DNA of 64,000 bases from Aulosira sp. FACHB-615 (GCF_014698045.1 NZ_JACJSE010000006.1:310001-374000), one strand, 5' to 3'; shown: positions 1 to 8,264, counted from the stretch's first letter. The notes: generated from the letters alone by a model not told the origin. A program made the numbers and translations.

Positions 1-152
1 AATTGCTGTGTAAACTTGATTAGCCATAGCTAAAGTAATCCAATTTCACAAATTGAACAATCAGATTTAAATTATGCAGAATAGAGAAAAAACGCGATAT
101 TACTTTCTAAAATAGTCGCTTTTAGCACTCAATTACATCAATTTATGATGAA

Positions 153-287
153 TTAACACTTCGTCAAATGAATTAATACCTCAGCTAAAATATTTACCAT
201 TGGACGAGTTGATAAATTTTCGCCCCGCTTTAAACCATGCACACTACCTGTAAGTAATGGTGCTGTTTCTAACAGCTTATTTGTATT
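153..287 (-). pseudogene. In-frame continuation of the Csx3 fusion gene beyond a TAA stop
   Basis: The Csx3 fusion frame ends at a TAA (288-290 on the plus strand), but the same frame stays open for 44 more codons to a second TAA at 153-155. The encoded stretch looks like real protein: it contains LLTGSVHGLKRGE and an amphipathic RPMVNILAEVLIHL segment, and it follows the fold without a break. The simplest reading is that the ancestral gene ended at 153 and a single nonsense change now truncates the product. A sequencing error or a naturally shorter protein are the alternatives. Confidence 0.55.
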
Positions 288-1118
288 TTATTGCCAATTA
301 TGAGCTAGAAAAACTTCGTCCTGTGCTGCATCTAATTGGCTATAAATTTTGGCAATTACTTTTAATCCTAGTTTATGACAAAATTCTTCCCACTCAGCAA
401 ATTCGTCTATTTTTCCTGATAAGATAACTGCGTGGGTTGCTGGCTGCATAATTAGCTCATTTTCTGGTGTGATTTTACCACCAACGTCAATAATATTAAT
501 TAGCTGATTAGCACTTTTAACCCAATTAGCTGCTTTTTGGGTAAATTCTGGGGTAAAATCGGCTTTATTGATGTATTTGGTAGTTTTAGCTAGTTCTTCA
601 TCATTTTCATAAGCTTCTTGATGCCATGAACCTTCGCCATCAGGACAAGCTGTAATTATATATGGATAAGGTGCGCCTAAGTTTCCTAAAATAGTCTTTT
701 TTAGTCCATCTCGCAAACATGATTTACCAGAATTCTGCGGGCCGCACAATACCACTTTGATAGTTGAACGCACGGGTTGGGGTTCTTTAGTTTCGATTAA
801 ATCACCAACTTTGTATTCTGTGGAACCGTGGGAAATGGTGACTATATAAGTTTTGTATCCTGGTGTGCCAATTTTGGGATCTAGAACAGCGATCGCCTGA
901 TATAAATGTGATAGTTTATGCGCCATCACATAAGCTACAGGTACAGATTGCGGCCCGTCAATCAATAGGCGATTTCCCCCAGGAATTTGCCCAGAATCTA
1001 TCATCTGTTCTAATAATTCTAGAGCGTCGCGCACAATGCGATCGCCCTGCGCTGGTAAAACTCGATTAAATCCTACTCGTAAAACTTCGCCTTCTAAACG
1101 GATTTGGTAGCTGTGCAT
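288..1118 (-). CDS. csx3: Csx3 (Crn3-type ring nuclease) domain fused to a P-loop NTPase domain
   Basis: Residues 1-110 match the Csx3 family, which cleaves the cyclic tetra-adenylate messenger of type III CRISPR systems. The visible signature is AHK (H67), LDPK (D80, K82) and SHGSTE (H97, E101), which correspond in order and spacing to the AHK, YDPR and SHSE residues of archaeal Csx3. Residues 119-276 form a second domain with a Walker A motif GPQNSGKS (126-133), so this is the longer cyanobacterial fusion type rather than the roughly 100-residue stand-alone protein. The frame opens upstream at a TTG (1184), but ATG 1118 begins exactly at the Csx3 domain and is preferred. The gene lies downstream of the CRISPR array on the same strand, with a terminator hairpin between them. 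The C-terminus appears truncated by an in-frame stop. The Csx3 half is secure; the role of the NTPase half is not known to me. Confidence 0.82.
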   Translation of the reverse strand: MHSYQIRLEGEVLRVGFNRVLPAQGDRIVRDALELLEQMIDSGQIPGGNRLLIDGPQSVPVAYVMAHKLSHLYQAIAVLDPKIGTPGYKTYIVTISHGSTEYKVGDLIETKEPQPVRSTIKVVLCGPQNSGKSCLRDGLKKTILGNLGAPYPYIITACPDGEGSWHQEAYENDEELAKTTKYINKADFTPEFTQKAANWVKSANQLINIIDVGGKITPENELIMQPATHAVILSGKIDEFAEWEEFCHKLGLKVIAKIYSQLDAAQDEVFLAHNWQ

Positions 1119-1250
1119 AGATAATTGCGATCGTTCAACAACAGTTTTACTATTGCATACCAGTGGAAACGGTGTTTTCCCCAAAAATGACGGCGCTAAA
1201 AATCAGGCGTAATCTTTAATCAAATCCCAAACGCCAAAATAGAGAAATAA

Positions 1251-1286
1251 AAGAGGTTAGATACTAATATATCTAACCTCTTTTTT
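1251..1286. terminator. Bidirectional terminator hairpin between array and csx3
   Basis: A perfect 12-bp stem (1251-1262 with 1271-1282) and an 8-nt loop are followed by a T-run on the plus strand. The A-rich flank on the other side gives a T-rich tail on the minus strand. It would end the leftward CRISPR transcript before csx3. Confidence 0.75.
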
Positions 1287-1324
1287 AGTTATCAAAACTA
1301 CAAAATTTAAGCTTCTAGTTTTGA

Positions 1325-1645
1325 GTTACGAACTATTCCGATTTAACCCAATCGGTAGGGTCAAGACCAGTGGCTTCAGCAGCACGGCTCCGGGTTTCCA
1401 ACTATTCCGATTTGACCCAATCGGTAGGGCGTGGTCATCGAATCAGTACATGGTTCCCACGACGGTTTCCAACTATTCCGATTTGACCCAATCGGTAGGG
1501 TGTCCGGCGTTACGGCCGACGGCTTCAAGGTCACAATGTTTCCAACTATTCCGATTTGACCCAATCGGTAGGGTTACGATAGCGTAAGGCTAGTTACAAG
1601 AGTTAATAAGTTTCCAACTATTCCGATTTGACCCAATCGGTAGGG
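1325..1645 (-). CRISPR. CRISPR array, five 36-nt repeats and four spacers
   Basis: Repeats lie at 1325-1360, 1394-1429, 1465-1500, 1538-1573 and 1610-1645. Four are identical (plus strand begins GTTTCCAACTATTCC and ends CAATCGGTAGGG). The leftmost differs at three positions, as is usual for the leader-distal repeat. Spacers are 33, 35, 37 and 36 nt. On the minus strand the repeat ends in GTTGGAAAC, a typical crRNA 5' handle in cyanobacterial type III/I-D arrays. Transcription is therefore inferred to be leftward from a leader at the right. No adaptation or interference gene is in the window. Confidence 0.95.
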
Positions 1646-1760
1646 AGTTCGTCTAGGAGCCTTTACCCAGTAAGGGTTTCAGCCGCCAAATCGACGCATC
1701 TCTGAAATTATTATAAATCATCAGTGAAAATTGACCAAAACACATAGCTCAAACCCTTTC
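1646..1760 (-). promoter_or_regulatory. CRISPR leader with sigma-70 type promoter
   Basis: On the minus strand a -35 TTGGTC (1733-1738) and a -10 TATAAT (1710-1715) are separated by exactly 17 bp. The expected start is near 1703, about 58 nt before the first repeat. The promoter sits on the side with intact repeats, opposite the degenerate one, which agrees with the array direction. Confidence 0.75.
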
Positions 1761-1770
1761 CCTGTAAGCA

Positions 1771-1827
1771 ATCGACACACCTCAACGAAAAATATAGGGT
1801 TTCGGCGATTTGGCGAGGTGTGTCGAT
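1771..1827. repeat. Long inverted repeat upstream of the CRISPR leader
   Basis: Perfect 13-bp arms (ATCGACACACCTC at 1771-1783 and its complement at 1815-1827) enclose 31 nt. The loop carries CGATTTGGCG (1805-1814), which is also present inverted in the leader (1683-1692). The rest of the gap to 2082 is a GGGAGCA/GGGGAG low-complexity stretch with no gene. Confidence 0.6.
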
Positions 1828-2082
1828 GAACAATAAAAAACTCTGTGAAAACGCCTCAAACCTAGTAGTCCACCAACCCAATATTGCTGTGTAGACCCTG
1901 TAAGGGAGCAAGGGAGCAGGGGAGCAGGGGAGAATGAAGGTACTCTCCCCTCTGCCCCGAAGCCCCTCTGCCCCGAAGCCTCTTCTCTCTCCTCTGCCCC
2001 TCTGCCCCTCTGCCAGCCACCACGCAAAGTTATCTTGGCAGACTACTAGATATAACAGTAATTTTACAAAAATTTAGCTAAT

Positions 2083-2706
2083 CTATTTGCGGAACTGCTG
2101 CTTGAGAGTAATTTCAATGGGGTTGAAAGAACGTCCTGTTACTTGTCCATCTTGTAATTCGGCTGGGGTGTATTGTAAGGGACTTTGTACAGATAAAGAA
2201 GCAAGTACCATACCAACACTAGCTTGGGCAGTCATCCCTGTAAAATCTGCGATCGCATCTTCCATTGTCCATCCAGAGGGCAGGCTTTTATAAATTTTTC
2301 GCACAACGTGATAAAACTCTAGAGGGTCGTAGATATCATTAACTACGATTGGTTCAGCAATTGTTAATTTAGAAAAATCTTGTTTTAATTTTTTGGCAAT
2401 ATCAATTGACTGGGTAGAACAAATCAACCAGCAACATTCTAATTGTGGCAGATGATATTCTAAGGCCTTGCGACAAGGTTCATCTCGGCTGACTAATAAC
2501 AAGAGTCCTTTGTGCTTTTTGGGTGGTAACTTGCCTAAATCAACTTCAGGCGATCGCATTTTAGCCAATGACTTAGCCAAAAACCACACCGAAAAAATAA
2601 AAATCAATACAGAACCCAAAGCAATTCCCACAGAGGCGTTTGTAGTCTCACCAAAAATGTTAAATAAAATTTGGGTGAGTGCATTACCCAGCACAGATAA
2701 AAACAT
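2083..2706 (-). CDS. Membrane-anchored CARF-like protein
   Basis: This 207-residue protein has an N-terminal membrane segment (about 26-46, IALGSVLIFIFSVWFLA) and then a single Rossmann-like domain (65-175). That domain contains GLLLLVSRDEP, a central VVNDIYDP, and the ligand-loop-like motif DFTGMTAQASVG (154-165). The motif resembles the D-x-T-G-G-T-K-x-M-S motif of CARF domains, which bind cyclic oligoadenylates in type III CRISPR immunity. No HEPN, nuclease or other effector domain follows; only about 30 residues remain. It lies 1 kb from a CRISPR array and a Csx3 gene, which supports the CRISPR link. It could be a membrane effector, a sensor or a membrane-tethered ring nuclease. It starts 28 bp after the NTF2-like gene on the same strand, so the two may be co-transcribed. 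Confidence 0.7.
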   Translation of the reverse strand: MFLSVLGNALTQILFNIFGETTNASVGIALGSVLIFIFSVWFLAKSLAKMRSPEVDLGKLPPKKHKGLLLLVSRDEPCRKALEYHLPQLECCWLICSTQSIDIAKKLKQDFSKLTIAEPIVVNDIYDPLEFYHVVRKIYKSLPSGWTMEDAIADFTGMTAQASVGMVLASLSVQSPLQYTPAELQDGQVTGRSFNPIEITLKQQFRK

Positions 2707-2734
2707 TGTGCCGATCTAACTACAGCCTCATTTC

Positions 2735-3118
2735 CTACCGCAACTGTGCTACCAATTGTTTGGGGTTCCAATAGGCGCGGGTTGTTTGAATTTTGCCGTC
2801 TTGGTTAATCTCAAAAATTGTGATTCCTTCAAAGCTGACTGATTTACCAGTTTTACTTACTCCCTGCATTGTCCACTTGACGGCTGCTTCATTAGCAGCG
2901 ACAAAAATATGTTCAGTTGTTGCGGCTAGTTTCTCAAATACAGCTTGCAATTGCCCGATAAATCGGTGATAATCTCCCCGAATCTTGACTGGGGGTTCAC
3001 CAACTGGGTCATGACTCACTGCATCTTCAGCAAAGTTCTCGATCCAGCCTTCTGGATTCATGGCGGTAATGTTGCTAAAGTAGGCTGCAATGATGGTTTC
3101 AATAGCGATGCTTGACAT
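2735..3118 (-). CDS. NTF2-like / SnoaL-like protein
   Basis: A 127-residue protein with the pattern of the NTF2-like superfamily: an N-terminal helix, then GWIENFAEDAVSHDPVGEPP, a central helix, and beta strands with VKWTMQGVSKTGKSVSFEGI and a final TTRAYWNPKQL. Members are small cone-shaped enzymes or binding proteins of varied function (isomerases, cyclases, polyketide tailoring), so no reaction can be assigned. The start is the only sensible ATG. It lies immediately upstream of the CARF-like gene on the same strand, but nothing in it suggests a CRISPR role. Confidence 0.75.
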   Translation of the reverse strand: MSSIAIETIIAAYFSNITAMNPEGWIENFAEDAVSHDPVGEPPVKIRGDYHRFIGQLQAVFEKLAATTEHIFVAANEAAVKWTMQGVSKTGKSVSFEGITIFEINQDGKIQTTRAYWNPKQLVAQLR

Positions 3119-3407
3119 GGCTGAGTTTTAGTAATGGAGAGGAGAAACGGATAGTTGACAATGAAAAATAGAGACAAGGGAGAGAGTTTTTCCCCACTTA
3201 GGATTGCAATAGATTATACAACCTATTATTTGCTGAACTTTATTCATTCATTAAACGGCAACATCCAGCCAAGTAAGCTGTTAAATTAAATAAAGCAAAG
3301 AATTAACGTCTGAAGATGAAGTGTAGAATTTCATCCTTCTGCCTCCCCCATCGACGGGAACCGCCAAGACGGGGACTGCCTCACCTCCTGCCTTCTACTA
3401 CAACTCT

Positions 3408-5630
3408 GTGATTAGTGGAATATTACAATACCTGCGAACTGCCTTAACCCGAAATCAAGATTATCGTGACACCTTGACGAAGATTCACTGGTGGCGAATG
3501 GTTGTCGTCACTGGTGTGGGAGTTACCGCTTTGGTGTGGGGAATGCGGGAACTGAAGTGGTTACAACCTTGGGAGTTAAAGGCTTATGACCAAATGTTGC
3601 GATCGCGCCCTCCAGAACCATCAGATCAGCGACTATTAATAGTTACAATTACTGAAGAGGATTTGGCAAAATTCAAATGGCCATTATCTGATGCCACAAT
3701 CAATCAGTTATTAACGAAACTTGAATCTTATCAACCCCGCGTTATTGGTTTAAATATTTATCGCTCAGATCAAGAAAATCTAGCGGCTGGAATTGCTAAT
3801 CAGAAGAATATTGTTGCTACTTGTTTGTTAAGCAGTCAAGGTAGATCAGAAATTTCGCCGCCGCCCAATTTCCCTATCGATAATGTTGGTTATAATGATT
3901 TACTTTCTGATAACCAGGAAGACCAAATTGTTCGCCGGAGTTTATTATTTGCCGAACCAACTAATAGCAATAAATGTGCAACGCAATTTTCCTTTGCGGG
4001 TTTAATGGCAATTATTTATTTAGAAAAACAAGGAATAAATGTAGATTTTAAAGAAAAATATTTCCATCTTGGTAAAACCACTTTCCCTATCCTCACTGCT
4101 AATTCTGGTAGTTATGTAGGGACAGATGCGGCTGGTTATCAAACATTACTAAATTATCGCCACTCTAATCACCTAGCGCAAACAGTTACTCTTTCTCAAG
4201 TTTTCAACAATCAAATTAATCCCAACTGGGTTAAAGATAAGTTAGTCATTATTGGCACAACTGCTACTAGTATTTATCCGGGTGTATACACTCCCTACAG
4301 TGCTTCACCAGACCATCCCACTAGAACATCAAATTTATTTATTCATGCCCAAATAACCAGTCAAATTCTCAGTACGGTGTTAGATGGTAGACCATTAATT
4401 TGGTATTGGCCTGAGTGGCTGGAAATAATCTGGGTGTTGGCTTGGTCTTTGCTAGGTAGCTTTTTAGGCTGGCGGTGGGGACATCCCCTAATGCTGTTGG
4501 TTGTGGGAGGTGTAGTCCTCGCTATTTTAATAGGAATTTGCGGGGGTTTATTTTTAATTGCTGCTTGGATACCCTTAATTCCCCCAGCGACGGCCTTTGT
4601 ATTTAGTAGTGTGGGGATGTTGGTTTATACAGCGTACAACACCCAAAAGCAAACTAAATTAATTATTCAGCAAGTTGAACAACAACAAGAAGCGATCGCT
4701 CAATTAAATATTCTCTTACAAGAAACTACCTCCGCCGCAGAAGCGACTAAAATTATTGACCAACATACCCACGCCGCAGCCACAATTACACAACCCGAAA
4801 AAAGAACTGGTGATTTACTGTTGGGTGGACGTTACCAAATTTCCAGAGTGTTGGGCGCTGGTGGATTTGGACGTACTTATTTAGCCAAAGATACTCAACG
4901 TCCGGGTAGTCCTACTTGTGTTGTCAAACAATTAATGCCGGCACGCCGAGACCCAAAATTTTTAGAAGTCGCCCGCAGATTATTTAATACCGAAGCTGAA
5001 ATTTTAGAAGCTTTAGGGAAACATCCCCAAATCCCCGCCTTGCTGGCTTATTTTGAAGACCAACAGGAATTTTATTTAGTCGAAGAATACATTGCTGGAC
5101 ATACACTCCATGAAGAATTAGCACCTGTACATGGCACAAAAACCGAAACTTTTGTGATTGAAATGCTCAAAGGTGTATTAGAAGTTTTAGCATTTGTCCA
5201 TGAACATCGAGTAATTCACCGAGATATTAAACCACATAATATTATTAGAAGCAATCAAGATAATCGCTTAGTTTTAATTGATTTTGGTGCAGTGAAATTA
5301 ATGCAGCCACCAACTAGTGAACAAACAGAATTACCCACAGTTGCTATTGGTACAAGGGGCTATGCGCCACCAGAACAATTTGCCGGACATCCGCGCTTAT
5401 CTAGTGATATTTATGCTTTGGGGATGATGGCAATTCAGGCGATTACTGGTATTTTGCCCCAAGAATTACAACCAGACCCAGACACAGGTAATATTATGTG
5501 GCAACCCAAAGCCCAAATCAGTGCTGAACTCAGAATAATTTTAGATAAAATGGTACGCTATCATTTTAGCGATCGCTATCAATCAGCCGCCGCAGTCCTC
5601 CAAGACTTAAACCAAATCACCGACAAATAA
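3408..5630 (+). CDS. CHASE2-domain membrane Ser/Thr protein kinase
   Basis: A 740-residue receptor kinase with a GTG start. A first membrane helix (about 28-46) is followed by an extracytoplasmic CHASE2 sensor domain (about 55-330, opening WELKAYDQMLRSRPPEP). Three closely spaced membrane helices (about 342-415), a short coiled segment, and a Ser/Thr kinase domain (about 474-735) come next. Kinase motifs are clear: glycine loop GAGGFGRTY, VVKQL for the ATP-binding lysine, catalytic IHRDIKPHN and magnesium-binding LIDFGAV. CHASE2 proteins are thought to sense an extracellular ligand, unknown here. The upstream 289 bp contains short repeat debris and no strong ribosome-binding site. The following 167 bp hold a dispersed repeat. 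Confidence 0.9.
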   Translation: MISGILQYLRTALTRNQDYRDTLTKIHWWRMVVVTGVGVTALVWGMRELKWLQPWELKAYDQMLRSRPPEPSDQRLLIVTITEEDLAKFKWPLSDATINQLLTKLESYQPRVIGLNIYRSDQENLAAGIANQKNIVATCLLSSQGRSEISPPPNFPIDNVGYNDLLSDNQEDQIVRRSLLFAEPTNSNKCATQFSFAGLMAIIYLEKQGINVDFKEKYFHLGKTTFPILTANSGSYVGTDAAGYQTLLNYRHSNHLAQTVTLSQVFNNQINPNWVKDKLVIIGTTATSIYPGVYTPYSASPDHPTRTSNLFIHAQITSQILSTVLDGRPLIWYWPEWLEIIWVLAWSLLGSFLGWRWGHPLMLLVVGGVVLAILIGICGGLFLIAAWIPLIPPATAFVFSSVGMLVYTAYNTQKQTKLIIQQVEQQQEAIAQLNILLQETTSAAEATKIIDQHTHAAATITQPEKRTGDLLLGGRYQISRVLGAGGFGRTYLAKDTQRPGSPTCVVKQLMPARRDPKFLEVARRLFNTEAEILEALGKHPQIPALLAYFEDQQEFYLVEEYIAGHTLHEELAPVHGTKTETFVIEMLKGVLEVLAFVHEHRVIHRDIKPHNIIRSNQDNRLVLIDFGAVKLMQPPTSEQTELPTVAIGTRGYAPPEQFAGHPRLSSDIYALGMMAIQAITGILPQELQPDPDTGNIMWQPKAQISAELRIILDKMVRYHFSDRYQSAAAVLQDLNQITDK

Positions 5631-5654
5631 ACTCTCTGTACCTCTCTGCATGAC

Positions 5655-5735
5655 AGACACTTTGCTCAAGTCGGGGAACCCGCCCACGCAAGTGTCCTCC
5701 TCTGCGCCTCTGCGTCTCTGCGTGAGACAAAAAAA
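5655..5735. repeat. Dispersed repeat (GCTCAAGTCGGGGAACCCGCC type)
   Basis: A G+C-rich stretch with CTCAAGTCGGGGAACCCGCC and CTCTGCG(CC/TC) words. A related stretch in inverted and rearranged form occurs at 38850-38905. It is not coding. Confidence 0.5.
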
Positions 5736-5797
5736 TCCTGTTCCACCACCTGATTTCTGAATTAATATTATTTGGTTATATCTAAATTAAATTCACT

Positions 5798-6829
5798 ATG
5801 ACTCTCGAAAAAGAACCTAAAATAACAGGTATTTATGAAGTATGTATTGGGGTTCCCGACCCAATTTTTGCCATTCAATATTGGGAACAATTTGGTTATC
5901 GTATTGGGCAAGTTGGTCAATTACCTGCGGCGATAGCCTATCAATTATATGGTGTAAATTCTGCTGTGCGTTCCATTCGCTTATATCATCAAAACGCAGA
6001 TCATGGGTTGATTCGGTTGATGGTTTGGCAAAATCCCACTAATCAAGGTTTGGGGTTAGCATCCATGAAAACCAAGGGAAATCGTTGGGCAACTACCCTC
6101 ACCTCTGATATTTTAACAATTTTAAATCATGCCGAAGAAGCCAAAGCGGCTGGTTTCTCAGTGCGTTATAGTATTCCCTACTGGGAAGTAATTTACAACA
6201 AAGAACGCAAAAGCCGCCCTTTTATTGACCAAACTGTCGGGGTGCGAGAAATGTTACTACTCCAACCCTTAACTCGACAAGTTTTATTTCAAAGATTTGG
6301 TTACACCATCCCAAATTACGGACATATCAACGAAGCATCGGTATTTAAAACCAGCCAGTTTACCCATATAGGGATTATTGTTCAAGACGATAGCAAAACT
6401 AGCCTGAAGTTTTATGAGGAAGTTTTAGGTTTGTTGCGTGTGCGCGATGATGTGGAAACTAGCTATGATTCTTCAGCCGCAGGTCGAGATTTATTCGACC
6501 TCAAGCCAGGGGAAAAATTTATCGTCACAACCTTTGATGATCCCCGTTCTTCCCAAACTGACTTAATGGCGGCGCGGAGTGGGAGACTTTATATAATTCG
6601 CTTTCCCGAAGCGATGAACGTAGAATCACGGTTTGAAGCCGCCCAACCAGGAAGTTTAGGAATGTCGTTGTATACTTACCGTGTGCAGCATATCGATGAA
6701 TACTGCGATCGCATCAAATCCAGTCAGGTGCTAAACTTTACAAACATCATCGAAAATGAGTTTCGAGAAAAAAGTTTTTCTTTCACCGCACCAGACGGCT
6801 ATTTCTGGAATTTAGTAGAGAATGTATAG
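5798..6829 (+). CDS. Two-domain VOC (glyoxalase/bleomycin-resistance fold) protein
   Basis: 343 residues containing two vicinal-oxygen-chelate modules. The N-terminal one (about 8-155) begins ITGIYEVCIGVPDPIFAIQYWEQFGYR. The second (about 185-340) has FTHIGIIVQDDSKTSLKFYEEVLGL and ends FSFTAPDGYFWNLVE. VOC proteins are metal-dependent lyases, dioxygenases or isomerases, or binding proteins; the substrate cannot be inferred. The ATG at 5798 is well placed before the first domain. A fragment of a MITE begins right after the stop codon. Confidence 0.78.
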   Translation: MTLEKEPKITGIYEVCIGVPDPIFAIQYWEQFGYRIGQVGQLPAAIAYQLYGVNSAVRSIRLYHQNADHGLIRLMVWQNPTNQGLGLASMKTKGNRWATTLTSDILTILNHAEEAKAAGFSVRYSIPYWEVIYNKERKSRPFIDQTVGVREMLLLQPLTRQVLFQRFGYTIPNYGHINEASVFKTSQFTHIGIIVQDDSKTSLKFYEEVLGLLRVRDDVETSYDSSAAGRDLFDLKPGEKFIVTTFDDPRSSQTDLMAARSGRLYIIRFPEAMNVESRFEAAQPGSLGMSLYTYRVQHIDEYCDRIKSSQVLNFTNIIENEFREKSFSFTAPDGYFWNLVENV

Positions 6830-6890
6830 ACAGGGAGTCGGAAAGAAGCCTGTTCTACGTGTACTGACTTTATTTATAAATCAACTATAG
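6828..6890. mobile_element. Fragment of a 129-bp type MITE
   Basis: The sequence from GGGAGTCGGAAAGAAGCCTG through GTGTACTGA to TAAATCAA matches the right half of the copy at 38633-38762. It abuts and shares its end with the larger element at 6886-7155, suggesting one inserted into or beside the other. Confidence 0.6.
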
Positions 6891-7155
6891 GAATCCTACT
6901 TGATTTTTGAACAGATACGTAGTGGCGTGGCAAGGCTAAAGTAGTGCATTAGATTTGGATAAAAACGCAGATAAACGCTGATGAACACAGATAAAATCTA
7001 TTTTTTAATGCAACATTTAAGGCTTGCCACGCCAGTAGGGTGTGTTAGCGATAGCGTAACGCACCTGCTACCAAGGCTTTTGGTGCGTTACGGCTTACGC
7101 CTAACACACCCTACATCTACTTAGATTTTTTCAGAAATCAAATCGGATTCCTATA
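6886..7155. mobile_element. MITE family 1, long form (270 bp)
   Basis: The terminal inverted repeats are TATAGGAATCC at the left and GGATTCCTATA at the right. The right end continues inward as TTTCAGAAATCAAATC. The interior carries a hairpin made of GTAGGGTGTGTTAGCG and its complement, and a segment with CGCAGATAAACGC words. The reverse complement matches 33793-34065 along its length. The flanking TA suggests TA target duplication, as in IS630/mariner-type elements (inference). No coding capacity. Confidence 0.8.
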
Positions 7156-7274
7156 TGAGTTCTAGATGGTTTTTAAAATTACTATGAATTCTGAATTGTT
7201 CTTTGTAAAAAAACTGTTTTTTTCCGCCATTTTGGCAACTTGAAACTAGTCAATATTGCTATGCTAATAACAAG

Positions 7275-7344
7275 AAAAACATCCTAAATTAGAGCAATAT
7301 TAATTTTTCCTCTGGTGACAACCGTAAAAACCAGGGGATTTTTT
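7275..7344 (+). ncRNA. Candidate orphan small RNA with promoter and terminator
   Basis: A Rho-independent terminator stands at 7309-7344 (stem CCTCTGGT/ACCAGGGG, then six T). It belongs to no gene: the preceding coding end is nearly 500 bp away, beyond a MITE. About 65 bp upstream of the stem is TTGAAA (7240-7245) with a possible -10 GCTAAT at 17-bp spacing (7263-7268). This would give an RNA of about 70 nt. No known family recognised. Confidence 0.4.
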
Positions 7345-7385
7345 ATAACAGGTGCAGGTTACATCTTAAAAAATGCTTCCTCCAA

Positions 7386-7524
7386 ACCCGAATTTCTCAC
7401 GTATGGGTAGCGGGTGTGGAGAGAGGGGAGTGTGGGGAGTGTGGGGGGAAAGATTTTTTCACCATCCTCCCACACTTCCCACCCCTCCCACACCCCTGGA
7501 TTTCTCTCTTGTGAGAAATCCAGG
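7386..7524. repeat. Dispersed element with TTTCTCAC/GTGAGAAA ends
   Basis: Left end ACCCGAATTTCTCAC, right end GTGAGAAATCCAGG. The interior starts GGGTAGCGGGTGTGGAGAG and carries GTGTGGGGA tandem words. The right end is itself a hairpin (CCTGGATTTCTC with its complement). A second, longer copy lies at 41804-41995. Not coding. Confidence 0.7.
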
Positions 7525-7688
7525 CAAAGCCTGAGCCTATTTTATTAGCCCAAATTTTTGCCAAGCTTACTTGATTGGGACGTATTCATCCCATTGCTAC
7601 AGGCTTGGAACCCTCGCAAATTGACAGAGGTATTGCTAATATAAATCATAAAGTATTCAATATCTTCATTCAAGCCAGCCAAATCTAA

Positions 7689-8099
7689 GTGAAATCAACA
7701 CAAATGCTGCGCCTGATATCACTAAACATTTTTAAAAGACAGAGCTTCCCACCCGTCCTGTCTAATGAAGTGGAACTATTGAAGGCAGCAATCACTGACG
7801 CTAAACAAAGAGGACTCGATCCACAACATACGCCAGAAGTACAGAATATTGTTAGACGTATGATAACCTTGATGCCGTTTGTCGAGAAATTTCGAGAACT
7901 AGAACAGGTAGTATGCGTATACTCTTCTCTTAGGGAAACACAGCCATTCGATGCGCCTGAAGTTGAAGCAGCAGGGAAACGAATTAATTTAGTTAACAAT
8001 GAATTGCTTACCGACAGGCGTTATCGGCGTTTTTACCAATCTCTTCAGTGTTTAGAAATATATGAGCTACCGTTTTCAAGAGAAAATACCTCTCAATAA
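7689..8099 (+). CDS. Hypothetical protein, 136 residues
   Basis: An open frame with a GTG start at 7689 or an ATG at 7704. The product is predicted to be soluble and helical (EVELLKAAITDAKQRGLD, EVQNIVRRMITLMPFVEKFRELEQ, RRYRRFYQSLQCLEIYELPF) with balanced charge and no signal peptide, membrane segment or motif that I recognise. Codon choice and protein-like composition favour a real gene, but there is no strong ribosome-binding site. It stands alone between a repeat and a Yfr1-like RNA. Function unknown. Confidence 0.5.
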   Translation: MKSTQMLRLISLNIFKRQSFPPVLSNEVELLKAAITDAKQRGLDPQHTPEVQNIVRRMITLMPFVEKFRELEQVVCVYSSLRETQPFDAPEVEAAGKRINLVNNELLTDRRYRRFYQSLQCLEIYELPFSRENTSQ

Positions 8100-8264
8100 T
8101 TACTTAAACAAAAATTCCGCCAAAATGTAGGCTAAATTAGCTTTAATAAGCGGCAAATGCTCTTATGTATGCAAGTTCAAAACGGCTACTTATCAGTCTG
8201 TACTGTCCAAAAATTTCTGTTACCAAAATTGTTACGAGCGTACAGCAAACTAGTTAGTTACCGT

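Noticed and set aside
1321..1587. Open frame with FRFDPIGR repeats, both strands
   Set aside because: It is the CRISPR array read as protein; the periodicity is the 36-nt repeat.
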